Part shown: one piece after another, positions 1 to 10,054 of the stretch
How positions within the stretch are numbered: position 1 is the first letter of the stretch
Layout: every line of letters starts with the position of its first letter
Assembly: GCA_000827265.1 (NCBI GenBank)
Contig: KN834798.1
Span: forward strand, 221,932-235,662
Source of the DNA: Collybiopsis luxurians FD-317 M1
Taxonomy: Eukaryota; Basidiomycota; Agaricomycetes; Agaricales; Omphalotaceae
Direction of reading: 5' to 3'
Length of the DNA stretch: 13,731 nucleotides
Program-made: the position numbers and the translations under genes
Notes under the pieces: model-generated
Database searches by the model: none
What the model saw: only the letters and a program-made list of their open reading frames with translations
Told to the model about the DNA's origin: nothing

Positions 1-272
1 GACTGCAGCATTATAATCCAGCACACTGCTGACTGGTTCACTGCAGAAATATCCTGCAGCATTGTAATTCAGTGGAATGGTAACCGGTTCATTGCAGAAC
101 TATGCTGTAGCTCTGGTCATTTGTTGGCTATGGCAGGTCCATCCAGTTGAGTGGTGTGTGCTTCCTAGAAAAATTATGCCACAGCTCCAGTCATTTGTTG
201 ACTGCAGTATTATAATCCAGTTGTATGGTGATGGTTTCCCTGTAAAATTGTGCTGCAGCTCCGGTCGTTCCC
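1..272. repeat. Degenerate tandem repeat, ~73-bp period
   Basis: About 3.7 diverged copies of one unit lie head to tail, and the array continues beyond the left edge. Copies run about 2-53 (shortened by ~21 bp), 54-126, 127-200 and 201-272. Shared landmarks are CTGCAG followed by ATTRTAATYCAG near the start, a GGTT/GCTT block in the middle, and CAGCTCYRGTCATTTGTTG at the end. Copies 2, 3 and 4 are offset by 73-74 bp. Open frames crossing it show a matching repeat of about 24 residues, but nothing suggests a real protein. I see no terminal repeats or target duplication tying it to a transposon. Confidence 0.75.
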
Positions 273-1361
273 TAAAATGGCAGCGCGCTATTGATGAGTA
301 TAGGTCACACTGCTCAGTTTTCTCTGAGATCCTGATGCTGGGGACCACCCATCTCCAACAAATTGTCTATTCATATTCTACTACGGAGGAACAACCTATG
401 GTTTTACGGCATTGTATTCATTCTGGCGTGATCATGCGATTGCGTGTGCAATGTGTCCGGACCGTGGCTGGCTCCCTCTCTCGATCACCTCAGGCTCTTG
501 GAGGTAATGGTTATCCAGCAACTAGCTAGTGAATTTAACAGTTTGTTGAAGTCGCTAGAATGTCACTAGGACCTGCTATTTTGACAAACTCCCCTTACAC
601 CTTACACCAGTATCCATTTTTGCCTTAGAAACTGAACAATCAGTGTTCTCTGTTTGGAAAGGTTAAGGAAGAGTTGAAGCTATTGAGAAACATATTCCGC
701 GGTCGGTGCAGTGCAAGATGATTCCGACGGGATGCAGATTGGCAACTGAACAATACATGTCAGTTAGTGTAATGGACGCCTCATCCATCGTGATACCGTT
801 GAAAGGTCATGAATGTATGTTAGGAGATCATGAATGAAAAACCAAGATTTTCGAAAGGTATGCAAATATACTCTCCCTACTTTTTGTCCACGTTCTCAGG
901 CCGTTTTCCTAGCCTCGTTGTACGCCAATCTGGTCGCGCCTCGGTTCCTGAAGAACCCCCTTAATCCCTGACCCCCGAAACCAAACGATCAGAAGTTTTT
1001 GCATAGATTTATATTCAAGATTGTGTCGACCTTTTCGTAATGCAGATTGTCTCATACTCCTGTAACGAATGTACTCAATATCGGGACTTGTCTAGCTTTC
1101 GAACAACTCAGAAAATGCCATTTCAAGCAACATATCTGACATCTAATTTTGTACATCAAGTACTTGGCGTTGCGCAGACTGTCTCAGAAAGATGTGCAGA
1201 GAGCTCCTCATACTCACTAAAAATTGTACGGCAATTCAAATCCAGCTCGATTAAATATGTAGTATATCTATTATTTTTCTATCTGAGCATGCACTCAATC
1301 ATCCTTAGCGTCCTGTGCCTTCCTAGGATGGTAGCGTCTACCGGAGGTTATCTGAAATACC
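273..1361. other. Stretch without a recognisable gene
   Basis: Open frames here are short and show no familiar motif or consistent splice structure. A 7-bp inverted pair (AGTTTGT at 540-546 and ACAAACT at 584-590) encloses 37 bp, and CTAGCTAG is at about 521-528; neither is enough to call an element. The 5' half of the thaumatin-like gene that starts to be recognisable at 1362 would be expected around 900-1361, but I could not find its signal peptide or N-terminal domain, so it is either lost or too diverged. Confidence 0.5.
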
Positions 1362-1885
1362 GATTTGAACCCAAAATGTGAGTACTTCGGCTTCGGCTCT
1401 GCTCTACTAGCTCCACAGTTGACCTAAGGCACCTTTTTTTTCAGATCCTGCTCCGTTCCAACTCAAAGACGGTTCAGGGAAGGTCGTCAGTTGCATTTCT
1501 GCTTGCAGTGTCAATCTCAACTGAAATTGTGGCATAGTCATCTACACGTTCAGCCTCGGAGTCTCAAATCTCCAACAGAAATATCTTCTACAGAGAACTC
1601 CCCCAGTTGTTGCTCGGGCGACCAAAATGTTTCTACTACTAGCCCCCTTAGCGGTGGGCAACACTACAGCTACTTTAGTATGTCTCAACTTCAAGTTATA
1701 CTTTTGATGGTTTCTTATTCAATGATTTTGCAGAAAATGGATGCAAAAATGCCTACGCATATACCTGCCATAAGTCTCTATTGTGGGCATGGGATTCATT
1801 GAAAGACTCCGACTACCGCTGTCAATTCAAGCCTTTGATCGGACAGTTAAATGTATATTTATCGATTGTTCATGGAGGTATCTAA
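1362..1885 (+). pseudogene. Decayed thaumatin-like protein gene, C-terminal half
   Basis: Spliced reading recovers the C-terminal half of a fungal thaumatin-like protein (secreted, disulfide-rich, PF00314 type). Pieces in order: DLNPK (1362-1377); intron 1378-1444 (GTGAGT to a T-rich CAG); PAPFQLKDGSGKVVSCISAC continuing SVNLN (to 1521); intron 1529-1578 (GTGGCA to AACAG); NISSTENSPSCCSGD; intron 1678-1733 (56 bp, GTATGT to TTGCAG); then HYSYFKNGCKNAYAY, LLWAWD and DYRCQFKP (to 1834). The CCSG, YSYFK, AYAY, ALWxCD and DYxxxFxP landmarks and their order are those of the family. It is broken: TGA at 1522-1524, a TAA formed across the 1528/1579 junction, the usual ALWTCD cysteine replaced by Trp, and the normal end after FxP lost so the frame runs to 1885. 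The N-terminal half was not found. Individual intron ends could be wrong by a few bases. Confidence 0.65.
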
Positions 1886-2090
1886 CAGGGAAATTTCTGG
1901 TCCAGCCAACACTCGTGTTTTCGTACAATGTACTGTAGCGTACAAGAAGTCGTGTCTCTATTCATGAATAATCTAGTACATATACTTCACATTTACGCCA
2001 TTTCGTGATCAAGTTTCAAAGAATAAATGTCCTCCAACCCCAATAAGAATCGAACAAAAAAGCATTGATTACGAACGTATACAGAATCAT

Positions 2091-4260
2091 CTAGAATTTA
2101 TACGGAATGCAAGCAGCACGTCCAAAAGTTTGAAGAAAAGATACAACAAAGAAATTCGCCAACGCATACTCCAGATGTTTGATATAAGGCTCGAAATTGG
2201 AAGTCCCATCATTTACAGGAACATTCAGAAGAATCAATTCCAACTTCTCGCCTTTCCATGTTCGCATAACCCGATGCAGTGCTACCAAATATGAGAATCG
2301 GTCTTGAAGAGCATCAGCCCCGAGACCTTGACGAGCCATCCTAATATCGACATAAGTGGAGGTACCTTCCCAGCACCCGTTCAGCAAACTCCGCCGCTCA
2401 ACTTGCGTCATGCCATTTTCGTCGAGATGTCTGTCTAGTGTAACAAGATCGTTTCGGAAACCTAATTCTTGTAATTCCCACAGAATTTCCTGTCCAAATT
2501 GCAAAGGGAAATCCTCCGTCGTAGAAAGAACGGTTCCCTCCCAAACGACAGGTTGCAAAGAGATATCTTCAGAGTCACTCTCTGGGCTGCATTTGCACAG
2601 GCGGCTCAGGAGTCGACACATGTAGCTATGGCGTTTTCCCATCGCTGTTGGGACGTCCACGTCGCTGTATCTCCACCCAGCAACCTCCAGAAGACACCGC
2701 CAATCCTTACTGGATTGTTGTAAGGGGTTCCCATTAAGTTGAGTCAGAATGATCTCGCGTATTCGAAGCCATCCGTGGAAAAGGAGCTTCACCGTCTCGG
2801 GTTTTTGAGGTGATACGATATTCCGGACAGGGGGTAGCCAAAATCCAGAATTGACCCCAACAGGGGTCCGCAATGCTTGATTATGCTCTGAAAGAGATCG
2901 CAATGCCGCTTCCCAGCTATCGAGATGGGATGGCATAAAAACGCTGTCCGGAACGAGGAAGGTGTTACTCAGACGAACTTGCTTCCCTTTCGTATCTGGC
3001 AAACGAGGTTGGTCCAATAAAGAAGACAAAATTCAAAAATACTCACATGGTTCGTGTTTGTATCTTCCGTTCTTGGAATGCCGGGAATGGCCTCGAAGAT
3101 TTTGAGTGGATTTGAAACTCGCACTGGACAGAGCTTTGGCTCGAACATTTTGCGAGCCTAGCAAGGATACCTGATGTCCATTGACGAGGGAATCCAGGTA
3201 TGATGCCATCGAACAATAGCGACCCGGTTGATTCGGAGCACCATTGTAGACGATCCTGTGGGGTGGAGAAGCATCTGTACAATCGAGCACAAAGCCTCCA
3301 GGACGACGTAATTGCTGGGAGTGATCCTCGCATATCAGAGGAACGACAGAGTCAATGCGAACGTAAGGCATAGCGCTCGTCATACAGAGGAACCAAACAG
3401 GGATTCCAGCGTAGAATAGGAAGTCCAAGTGGTCCAGATCTTCCGTAAAGGCGCCCACAGCGTCAACTACTGGCTGCCGAGTGTGATTCTTGGCCTTCTC
3501 CAACCTGTCCCGCCATAGGTTACCTACCCAGCGCGAGCGCGCGTCCAACTCTAGCAAGCACCGCTGGACCTGTGCAATGAGAGCAAATAGTTTTTCCCTA
3601 CTGGCGGGTAGCTCTAAATGCTGTGTAAGCCGCCTCAGATTCACCGCCAAAGAAGAAAGGTGCAAATCGTCGGGATCAGTTGGTACTTTCTTCAATACGT
3701 GGTGACATAGAGTAGTTAAAGCATTAAAAAATGTGTCCTCCAGTTTGCCCAACCCGAGAGAAGTATTGATAACATTGAATTGTTTGGGACCCGGAGTAAA
3801 CCAGGCATGAAAGAACTCATGCTGCGTATCGTGACTAGGGCACAAGAGAATGGCTAAATGACCCAATTCGTGATTGAAAGGTTGAGGAAAATAGAGTGGG
3901 TCGTCGGTACCAAAGTGATAGTCACGTTGAAGTCGGACACGGCAGGAGGTGGGAGGATCGAAGAGGTAAGTTGTATTTGGAGAAAAGATCAGAATGTTGC
4001 CCTGGCAAACGTTCCCAACTCTACCGTCGAAGGACCTACGCTCCTCTACCGGCCTTAGAATTCAATAAAGTACCAACACCGTTGCGGTAAATGAACCTCA
4101 CCATCAGCAGCTGAACCAGCGAAGCGTGTCAGGACGTCGGGGTTCCTCTTCACGCTTTCAAATGTTAATTCTAAGGCATCAACTTTTTTGTTCAAGCTCT
4201 GTGAATCGTCAGACTAAGTCTATGGGTAGCAAACTCTTCATACCATATATTCGATAGCAT
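2091..4260 (-). CDS. Basidiomycete orphan-family protein with HELGH motif, 671 aa, 4 exons
   Basis: Exons 4260-4244, 4196-4102, 4045-3047 and 2995-2091; introns of 47, 56 and 51 bp (GTATGA-AG, GTGAGG-TAG, GTGAGT-CAG) join in phase to give 2016 nt. The protein matches a family I remember as common and unnamed in Agaricomycetes. Landmarks: RRSFDGRVGN (40-49), NILIFSPNTTY (54-64), RDYHFGTDDPLYFPQPFNHE (78-97), AGIPVWF (about 250-256) and a C-terminal block with LWELQELGF and YLVALHRVMRTW. Residues 96-100 read HELGH, the HEXXH pattern of zinc peptidases; whether this is functional is unknown. No signal peptide or membrane segment is evident. The first exon is only 17 nt and is the least certain part: its start was chosen because it gives a family-like short N-terminus and keeps phase, but its acceptor uses the second AG of CACAGAG. 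Exons from 4196 down are firm. Biochemical role unknown. Confidence 0.83.
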
Positions 4261-4542
4261 ACAAAGCAACAGCACCTAACCTCGCTATTCGAGTTGCAAG
4301 AAAACGATTCACGGGGGTTTAGTTCGTAGAGAAATGATACAAGGATGCGAGCTACTAATGACAGCCAGGTTAAATTTGTAACGCTGTAACGCCAGAGACG
4401 CCCATTCCGCCCTTCAGAATACAAATATATCCAAATAAACTGAATACGCCGACATTCTACTGAAGGATGTGGCTAGGTGATATGTATACGATTCTGAATA
4501 TACATTAGTCTATCACACCGCTAGCTGAAGCCCCAAACCTCG

Positions 4543-7500
4543 TTAGAATGTTTTACCCTTACGGGCCTCAATCGTCTCCTGAACGTGTTTCATCCAAGCC
4601 TCCATGTCTTCGTTAGCTCTAGCTTCCTTCTCCTCCTGTGTCCTAACCACTACGAGTCGTTCTTGAAGCCGACCAATCAAGCCCTCGAGTCTGACGCTCT
4701 CTGGACAGTCGAGAAGGTACTGTCCCTTTTCGTTCTTCTGTCTTGTCCAAATATCATCCAGACACCACGTCGTCAACTCTTGTACTTGGCCCAACACCAG
4801 CTCACGCAAACGAGGATTCAAATACTGGGTTTTCCACCCTTCGCTTGTCCACCCTTCCTCCTGCTGTCTGGTTCTCGACGTGATCTTCCTGGTCTTGAAC
4901 AAAAAAAATTCGAACATGGCCCTTTCCCAATGGCATCCACAATGAAGGGCCCCTTCCTCCAATCGCTCCCCAGATTTTTTAGGAAGATACGGCACTCCAG
5001 TGACTGTCCAAGTTCTTCGTTTTCCAGACCAATCATTCTGCTCAGTATTTCGGGTATTCGCGTGCTGAAGGCAGCGAATGTTGCCGTTTGCGGTGGTAAG
5101 AATTTCCAAAGAAAGTTCTCGGCAAATACTCGCACACTCCGGAATGAAGAAGTCAACGCTGCGTAGCAAAAATTTGATATCCTTTGAGAATTTTTCGCCA
5201 GTCGTCAAATATGCTTTGATTTCCTCTTGGGCTTGCCCTGAGGTATACAAAGAGTCAGAGATAGCAGCCGATGATTGTCATTTCACTTACCGATTGTATC
5301 TTTATCTCTAGCTAGTCTTGCGCACCGTTCATCTAGAACCGAGATTTACCATCGGCCGTTCAGACGATTCTAAATTGAGGGACGTACACTCATTTTCGTT
5401 CTCTTTCCTCTTCTTATTGACCGGCTTCTTTTTCCGGGTAAAGTTGATCTTGTCATCATCGTCCTCAGTTTCAAAACCCTTCTCCTCTAAGTTCCCCAGG
5501 TCAGCGACTCCCTCGGGTTGAGTTGGCACTATGAATGTATCAGTCATATTTTTATCATTAATGTCGCTATAATGGAATACATGCCTCGCTTCCGCTTCCC
5601 TTGAGTGGGTTGCTGGCTTATTCCAGACTCCTGATGGAAGGCCGATTGTATGGATGGTTCAACTACGGAAGATGTTTTCGGTTCTTCCTTTACGAAAGAC
5701 TCAATGGCCTCTTCGGGTAGAGCAAAGGTAGACCCATGCTTAAGGTTATCTGTCATATTCGCGTCTTGACCTTGCTCGAGCAGAACATGATTACCATTGA
5801 AGTCGAACAAAGATAAACCCATCTCAGATGCTGTCTGGAAAAGTTCTCGCAGCTTGGCCGAGGGGATTGAGCTTGAGAAAAGGGAGGAAGATAACATGGA
5901 TTGTGAGGCTTGGAGCTCATTGTTTGACTCCGGATGGATTTGCCGAGAGGTCGATGTAGAGTGTTCTACAGGGGAAAGGGGGAGATTTTGGGAATGAAGG
6001 CCGGATTCGCTAACACAGCCAAGGGTGGCGTTTGAGGGAGATAATTCTGGAACAGGTGGTGACGGGGGATCAGAGAGACTTTGTGGTTTTCCGGGGAGAA
6101 GGGATTCTTGCTGAATTGTCAAGTCGAAGATCGTACCGGCAGAAGATCCCTCTGCCACGGGGCCAGCATCGGGTCCAAAATTCGGAGGTAAAACCATGGA
6201 ATCAGGATCAATACCAGAGGGTGGAATCGGTGCAATTGGGATAGAAATACTGATAGTTTTCCCAAAAACCTCATTTGTACTGGCATTTGGAATAGCCCCA
6301 ACCTCCTGGTCATGTGCGACAGAGTGAACTGAAGATTTGAGATTAAAGACTTCCGAGGTGTTGAGAGCGGTGTTTTGAGTCGGGTAGGAGTTCAAAACTC
6401 GCGGCAGGACTACATCTCCCTGTCCTAGAGGCATGTCTCCATCTGCACGAAGATACCCTGGCTGAATTTCCAGGTCTGCTTCAGCACCGTCAGGGGCAGG
6501 ACTGGAACTGGAAGAGACGGATTCCGGTGTGCTTTGAGAGTATTTTTGAACCGGAGGGTCTACTTCAATACCGTTGGGGGCAGAACTACAGCTAGAGCCT
6601 ACAGACTTGGAGTCGGGCATGGTGGGCTGCACATCATGCGATGAGTCGGGAGCAGGAATATCTGAGTGTGGCTTTATTGTCTTCAGGCTAAGCTCTGGAG
6701 GTTCAGGAAAAATTGGATTCTTGGGTTCAACATCTGTGGTGGAAGGAACTAAGCCGGGTTTGCCCCAATATCTCGAATACCGCCAACCTATCATTAGAGC
6801 TCTTGCTCCTTCCGAAAGATCCCTTCCCAGGTAAACGTTTGAATGCGTGGGGGACATTACAAGTGAGGTAGACGCTGGAGAAGAGTGTGAGCAAAAGTTA
6901 TCATAGTAATATGAGACTTACTAGTTTCGTGCCTACCCATTGCATTGTCGAGGATTTCGCCCACACGTGCCCCAAGGTCAACCAAGGAAGGGGAGCTCGT
7001 TCCAAGTAAACTCCTGACCGGCTCTAGAGCTGTCTTTACTGGCCTGTTATTTGAATGGGAAGTGGTGTAACTTTGAAGGACAACGGTGTTTGAGTCGGGC
7101 GAGAATGAATCGACTTCGACTTGATTTCTGGAAGCCTCGGGTATAGTATGACTCTCAGAGGTGCGAAGTTCTCCTGTGATTTTGATCAGTATAAGATAAA
7201 ACACAAGGGCCATAAAGTTGAATCTGGACACACCCTGGAGGCTCAGACTCTGTGCAGACTCAGTTTCAATAGGTTTATTGCTGTTCATCTCCTTGTCTAC
7301 ACGGCAACTTTAAGTCATGGTGGCGAACGACAGTGGGAATTACTTACCGTCTATCTCAGTTAGGGGGGAAGAGTTTCTGACTACCGCCAATTTTCCACTG
7401 GAAGGTGTTGAATTATTGAGGCCTGGTGTGTGTGGGTTGTCAAAAGATTCTCTCTGCGTATGGACGTACTGACCTCCTTGGTCCTTGTTGTTGTTAGTGC

Positions 7501-7898
7501 CGGTAGAATTGATTTGAGGGTAAGAAGCTGCTTTAAGTCGTTCTAATTTCTCTTGACGAGTGGTAATGCTCCGTTGAATTTGCTTCACGTTGTTGCGCCT
7601 GGCTGTAGCTAATTTCTGAGATTGAATTTGGATCTCATTCTCCAGTAGAGCAATTTCTTGTTCGACGTTTAAAGTCTTAGCTGTTTGAAGGGAAGGGTAA
7701 GTCGAGCATGGACTAATCCTAGAAAAGACACATACCCCGCATGAGGGATTTATCTGCAGTGGGAAATATGGGCTTCGGGATAGTTCTGCACTACAGCACA
7801 CTTTTTGTACAACTTGCTTATCTGAATACTTACGCTACTCCGGAGTCATTCGGCATCATCCTCTGACTACGCGATCCCATGACCAAGAGTTTGGACAT
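4543..7898 (-). CDS. Large coiled-coil/disordered protein, 976 aa, 9 exons, probably nuclear
   Basis: Exons: 7898-7834, 7785-7736, 7680-7348, 7296-7234, 7173-6922, 6874-5585, 5528-5388, 5332-5291, 5237-4543. They total 2931 nt and every junction keeps phase. Introns are 48, 55, 51, 60, 47, 56, 55 and 53 bp; seven are GT-AG, and 5584-5529 reads as GC-AG. The start ATG at 7898 follows an in-frame TGA; Met7 or Met14 are alternatives. Residues about 44-92 are a Gln/Glu/Lys-rich coiled coil (LNVEQEIALLENEIQIQSQK). About 100-670 is Ser/Pro-rich and low in complexity, with an island RDLSEGARALMIGWRYSRYW early in exon 6. Residues 681-684 KRKR and about 715-726 KKKPVNKKRK, next to an EDDDD stretch, look like nuclear localisation signals. 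The last ~230 residues are ordered, with GVPYLPKKSGERLEEGALH, FEFFLFKTRKI, LNPRLREL and a charged helical tail ending KGKTF. I do not recognise a named domain; a nuclear or chromatin role is inference from the basic motifs only. Confidence 0.82.
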
Positions 7899-8067
7899 TG
7901 CAAAAATTCATGACACGCAGAGTAATTATATTGAAGGTCATAAATTCAGCCTCCGACTCACCACGATGACCCTAAAATCAAGAGTAGTATTTGCTCCTAC
8001 GTACCCGCTCCTGGTAAGAATACAAATAAAGCTCAGATCTCGATTCTTAACATTCACCTTGTCAGCG

Positions 8068-8320
8068 TCAATCCTCTGCCCCTTGATATGTATCTTTAAA
8101 CGAGCTTACTGTCAGCAGTGATTCATAGCCTTATATGGTACTTACAGTCCACGAAAGGTTTCGTAAGGAGTCGTTTCAATCTCCTCACCCAATGGGATTG
8201 CGAAGGGCACTGTGTGGCATCTGCACCAACAACCCTGGTGCGAGTTTTGTTATAGCTGTCAGGATAACTGTGGCCATTTTTGGTGGGGCGGAGGACGCTT
8301 TTTCTAGGAGCTTTTGGCAT
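8068..8320 (-). CDS. Possible small basic protein, ~66 aa, 2 exons
   Basis: An ATG at 8320 opens a 58-codon frame beginning MPKAPRKSVLRPTKNGHSYP, rich in Arg/Lys with no stop, ending at a strong donor (GTAAGT at 8145). With acceptor TTTAAAG at 8094 the 52-bp intron has a CTGAC branch-like site 17 nt upstream of its end, and the reading closes after YTYQGAED at 8068. Acceptor ACAG at 8109 would give a 37-bp intron and a slightly different tail. No family is recognised and the length is short enough to be chance. It lies on the same strand between the F-box-like gene and the 976-aa gene, so it could also be an upstream exon of the latter, though I found no phase-consistent join. Confidence 0.3.
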
Positions 8321-8528
8321 ATTTTGACAGGCTGCTATTGACTCAACCACTTGAAGGAGGAAGATGGGGATTAATGCCGGTTACTTCGCAAAATTTTTAT
8401 GGCTTTTGGGACTGTATACCGCTACACCCCAGGAGTATGTACATAGATATAAAGTTTTCGCTGAGAAAATCGACGATATTACGACAGAATAATCGAATCA
8501 AGCTCCAAATTAGTCTGTACCGCATTTA

Positions 8529-9782
8529 TTACCACATTGTATGAGGTTTCCTCTGCCAAATAGGAAATTGACCAGAGAGTCCACCACACAGTTCCGCCAG
8601 AATGGTTCGGTTCATTTTGTAACAAGCTGTAGCCAGATACACTACCCAGGTGTCCTCATGCCTAAATGAACCGTACAATTAATTTCAGGTACATTAGGGG
8701 TAAGACGATTTGGCCACTTACTGCTCTGCAATCTGCTCGTAGCTTTCCACTATGATGTCCACAAACCGTGGCATACTATGTTTTTGATAGAGATAACCGC
8801 AATCTGTGAGGCGATATATCACCTGGACCCGTGAAGGAAAATGTACGACGGACCATCCGTGGAGCGTAAGCAACGAGTTTGACAAGTTTACTTCGGAGTC
8901 GAATGGTTTCAAACGAATCCTCCACATAGCGCTATCTCCAAACTGATGAGGTCCCGGCGCAAATTCTTTACCTAGCGGGCATTCTAGATGTGAGACATCG
9001 AGCGTAAGCCCGCCACGACATCCCCCAGTTATGAAGGAGAAAGTCTTGGCTGCAATATCCACACTGGGTCCCTCGTCGTCGAAAGTCGAGGCAGGGAACA
9101 TGGACCAAGCATCCGTTGCTGAAATTAAGTGATATACTAAAGCTACCACATCGTTGAACAAGGTGTCTGCAATCTGTTGATGGAAAGTGTACTTACTCGA
9201 ATTTTGCTCAAAAACAGCATTTACAATACCATGCGTAGCACCGAAAACACGAATTAGAACCCTCCTATTCGTGAAGCAATAGAGAATTGTCCCTTCCATT
9301 GAGCCATGAGCCAGTTCTTGATTGCCTTGGTAGACCATTCGAAAACACTCTACGTCATTCTGGTAACGTTGCATCAATACCGTACAGTACTGGAAACCAA
9401 TGCGACGAAGGAAGTTGACAAGATCTGGAACCGAGTCGTGATCCACGAAAACGTCCAGCGGAACCAATGTTGGTATCAGGAGAGCTGCTCTGAGCAGGAA
9501 GCAGTACGACCAATAACTGGATAATACGGCTCCAAGTATATGCTGTTGCCTGCGGAATTGACGAGCCTGGGTTTCGCTACCCAGGTACCTGGCTAAACAA
9601 GCATCTATGTCAAGCCATTCAGAGATATAGTTGTCAACTAGTATGCGAAACGAAGAAGAAACTCGACGAAGTCTCATTAGGTTGCCATTTCCGAGTGTCT
9701 GGAATATTTTGCTCGCTATGCTCCTCTCTTTGGACTCGGGAGTTACAGCAGCAGAGTCGATGATATTGGAAAGGTGTACCAT
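8529..9782 (-). CDS. F-box-like protein with degenerate nucleotidyltransferase-like region
   Basis: The start ATG at 9782 opens a protein whose residues about 21-50 (SIASKIFQTLGN, then RLRRVSSSF) fit an F-box-like helix set, the SCF ubiquitin-ligase adaptor module. Residues about 60-115 match a basidiomycete family that normally reads ISGSFALQF then SDLDLYV, a nucleotidyltransferase-like fold. Here the pair is VLSSYWSYCFLLR (86-98) and LVPLDVFVDH (106-115), so the first acidic residue of the DxD is missing and catalysis looks unlikely. The open frame appears to stop at 8718, but that TAA is inside a donor GTAAGT; splicing 8721-8662 (60 bp, to TTTAG) continues in phase as QHEDTWVVYLATACYKMNRT to a stop at 8529. 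A second candidate intron, 9196-9119 (78 bp, GTAAGT to TTTCAG), is a multiple of three; removing it gives 371 aa, keeping it 397 aa, and the shorter form better fits the family spacing. Intact otherwise; substrate unknown. Confidence 0.78.
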
Positions 9783-10054
9783 GAAGAGTATAGCTTTAGT
9801 TTAGTTGGGAATTTTTTTCCTTCAAACAGACTTTCCCTTTATATGCCCGAGAGTACGGCGACACGGAGCTGAGCGATGTTCCTTCTTCAATACCTGACCG
9901 GGCTGAGTGTCGAGCAATCGCTGGATCTAGATAATTATTAATATATTACTCGATTGAATAACTTCCAATTTTGTCTCTATTAGAATTTTACCAGGTTCCT
10001 AACCCTTAGTCTCGCTTCGCTGACTCTCTCTCAAGCACATTAGGACTTGCCTCC
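9783..10054. promoter_or_regulatory. Short divergent intergenic promoter region
   Basis: The 272 bp between the start codons of two diverging genes must hold both promoters and 5' leaders. An AT-rich block with TAATTATTAATATATTAC lies at about 9932-9950, roughly midway. No known operator or TATA position can be assigned with confidence. Confidence 0.5.

Noticed and set aside
77..529. 150-codon + strand frame at the left end
   Set aside because: It reads straight through the tandem repeat, has no motif, and its length is explained by the repeat unit staying nearly in frame.
540..590. Inverted AGTTTGT / ACAAACT pair as the end of a transposon
   Set aside because: Only seven bases, no target duplication and no coding remnant.
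1040..1381. 113-codon + strand frame
   Set aside because: It is in a different phase from the thaumatin-like reading at its 3' end and shows no thaumatin N-terminal features or signal peptide.
2356..2723. Forward-strand open frames inside 2091-3866
   Set aside because: Antisense shadows of the 671-aa gene, whose reverse frame has family motifs and in-phase introns.
4585..5166. 193-codon + strand frame
   Set aside because: Antisense to the conserved last exon of the 976-aa gene; Leu/Ser/Phe-rich composition typical of a reverse shadow.
7879..8341. Forward frames opposite the small basic protein
   Set aside because: No motif, no consistent splice structure, and short.
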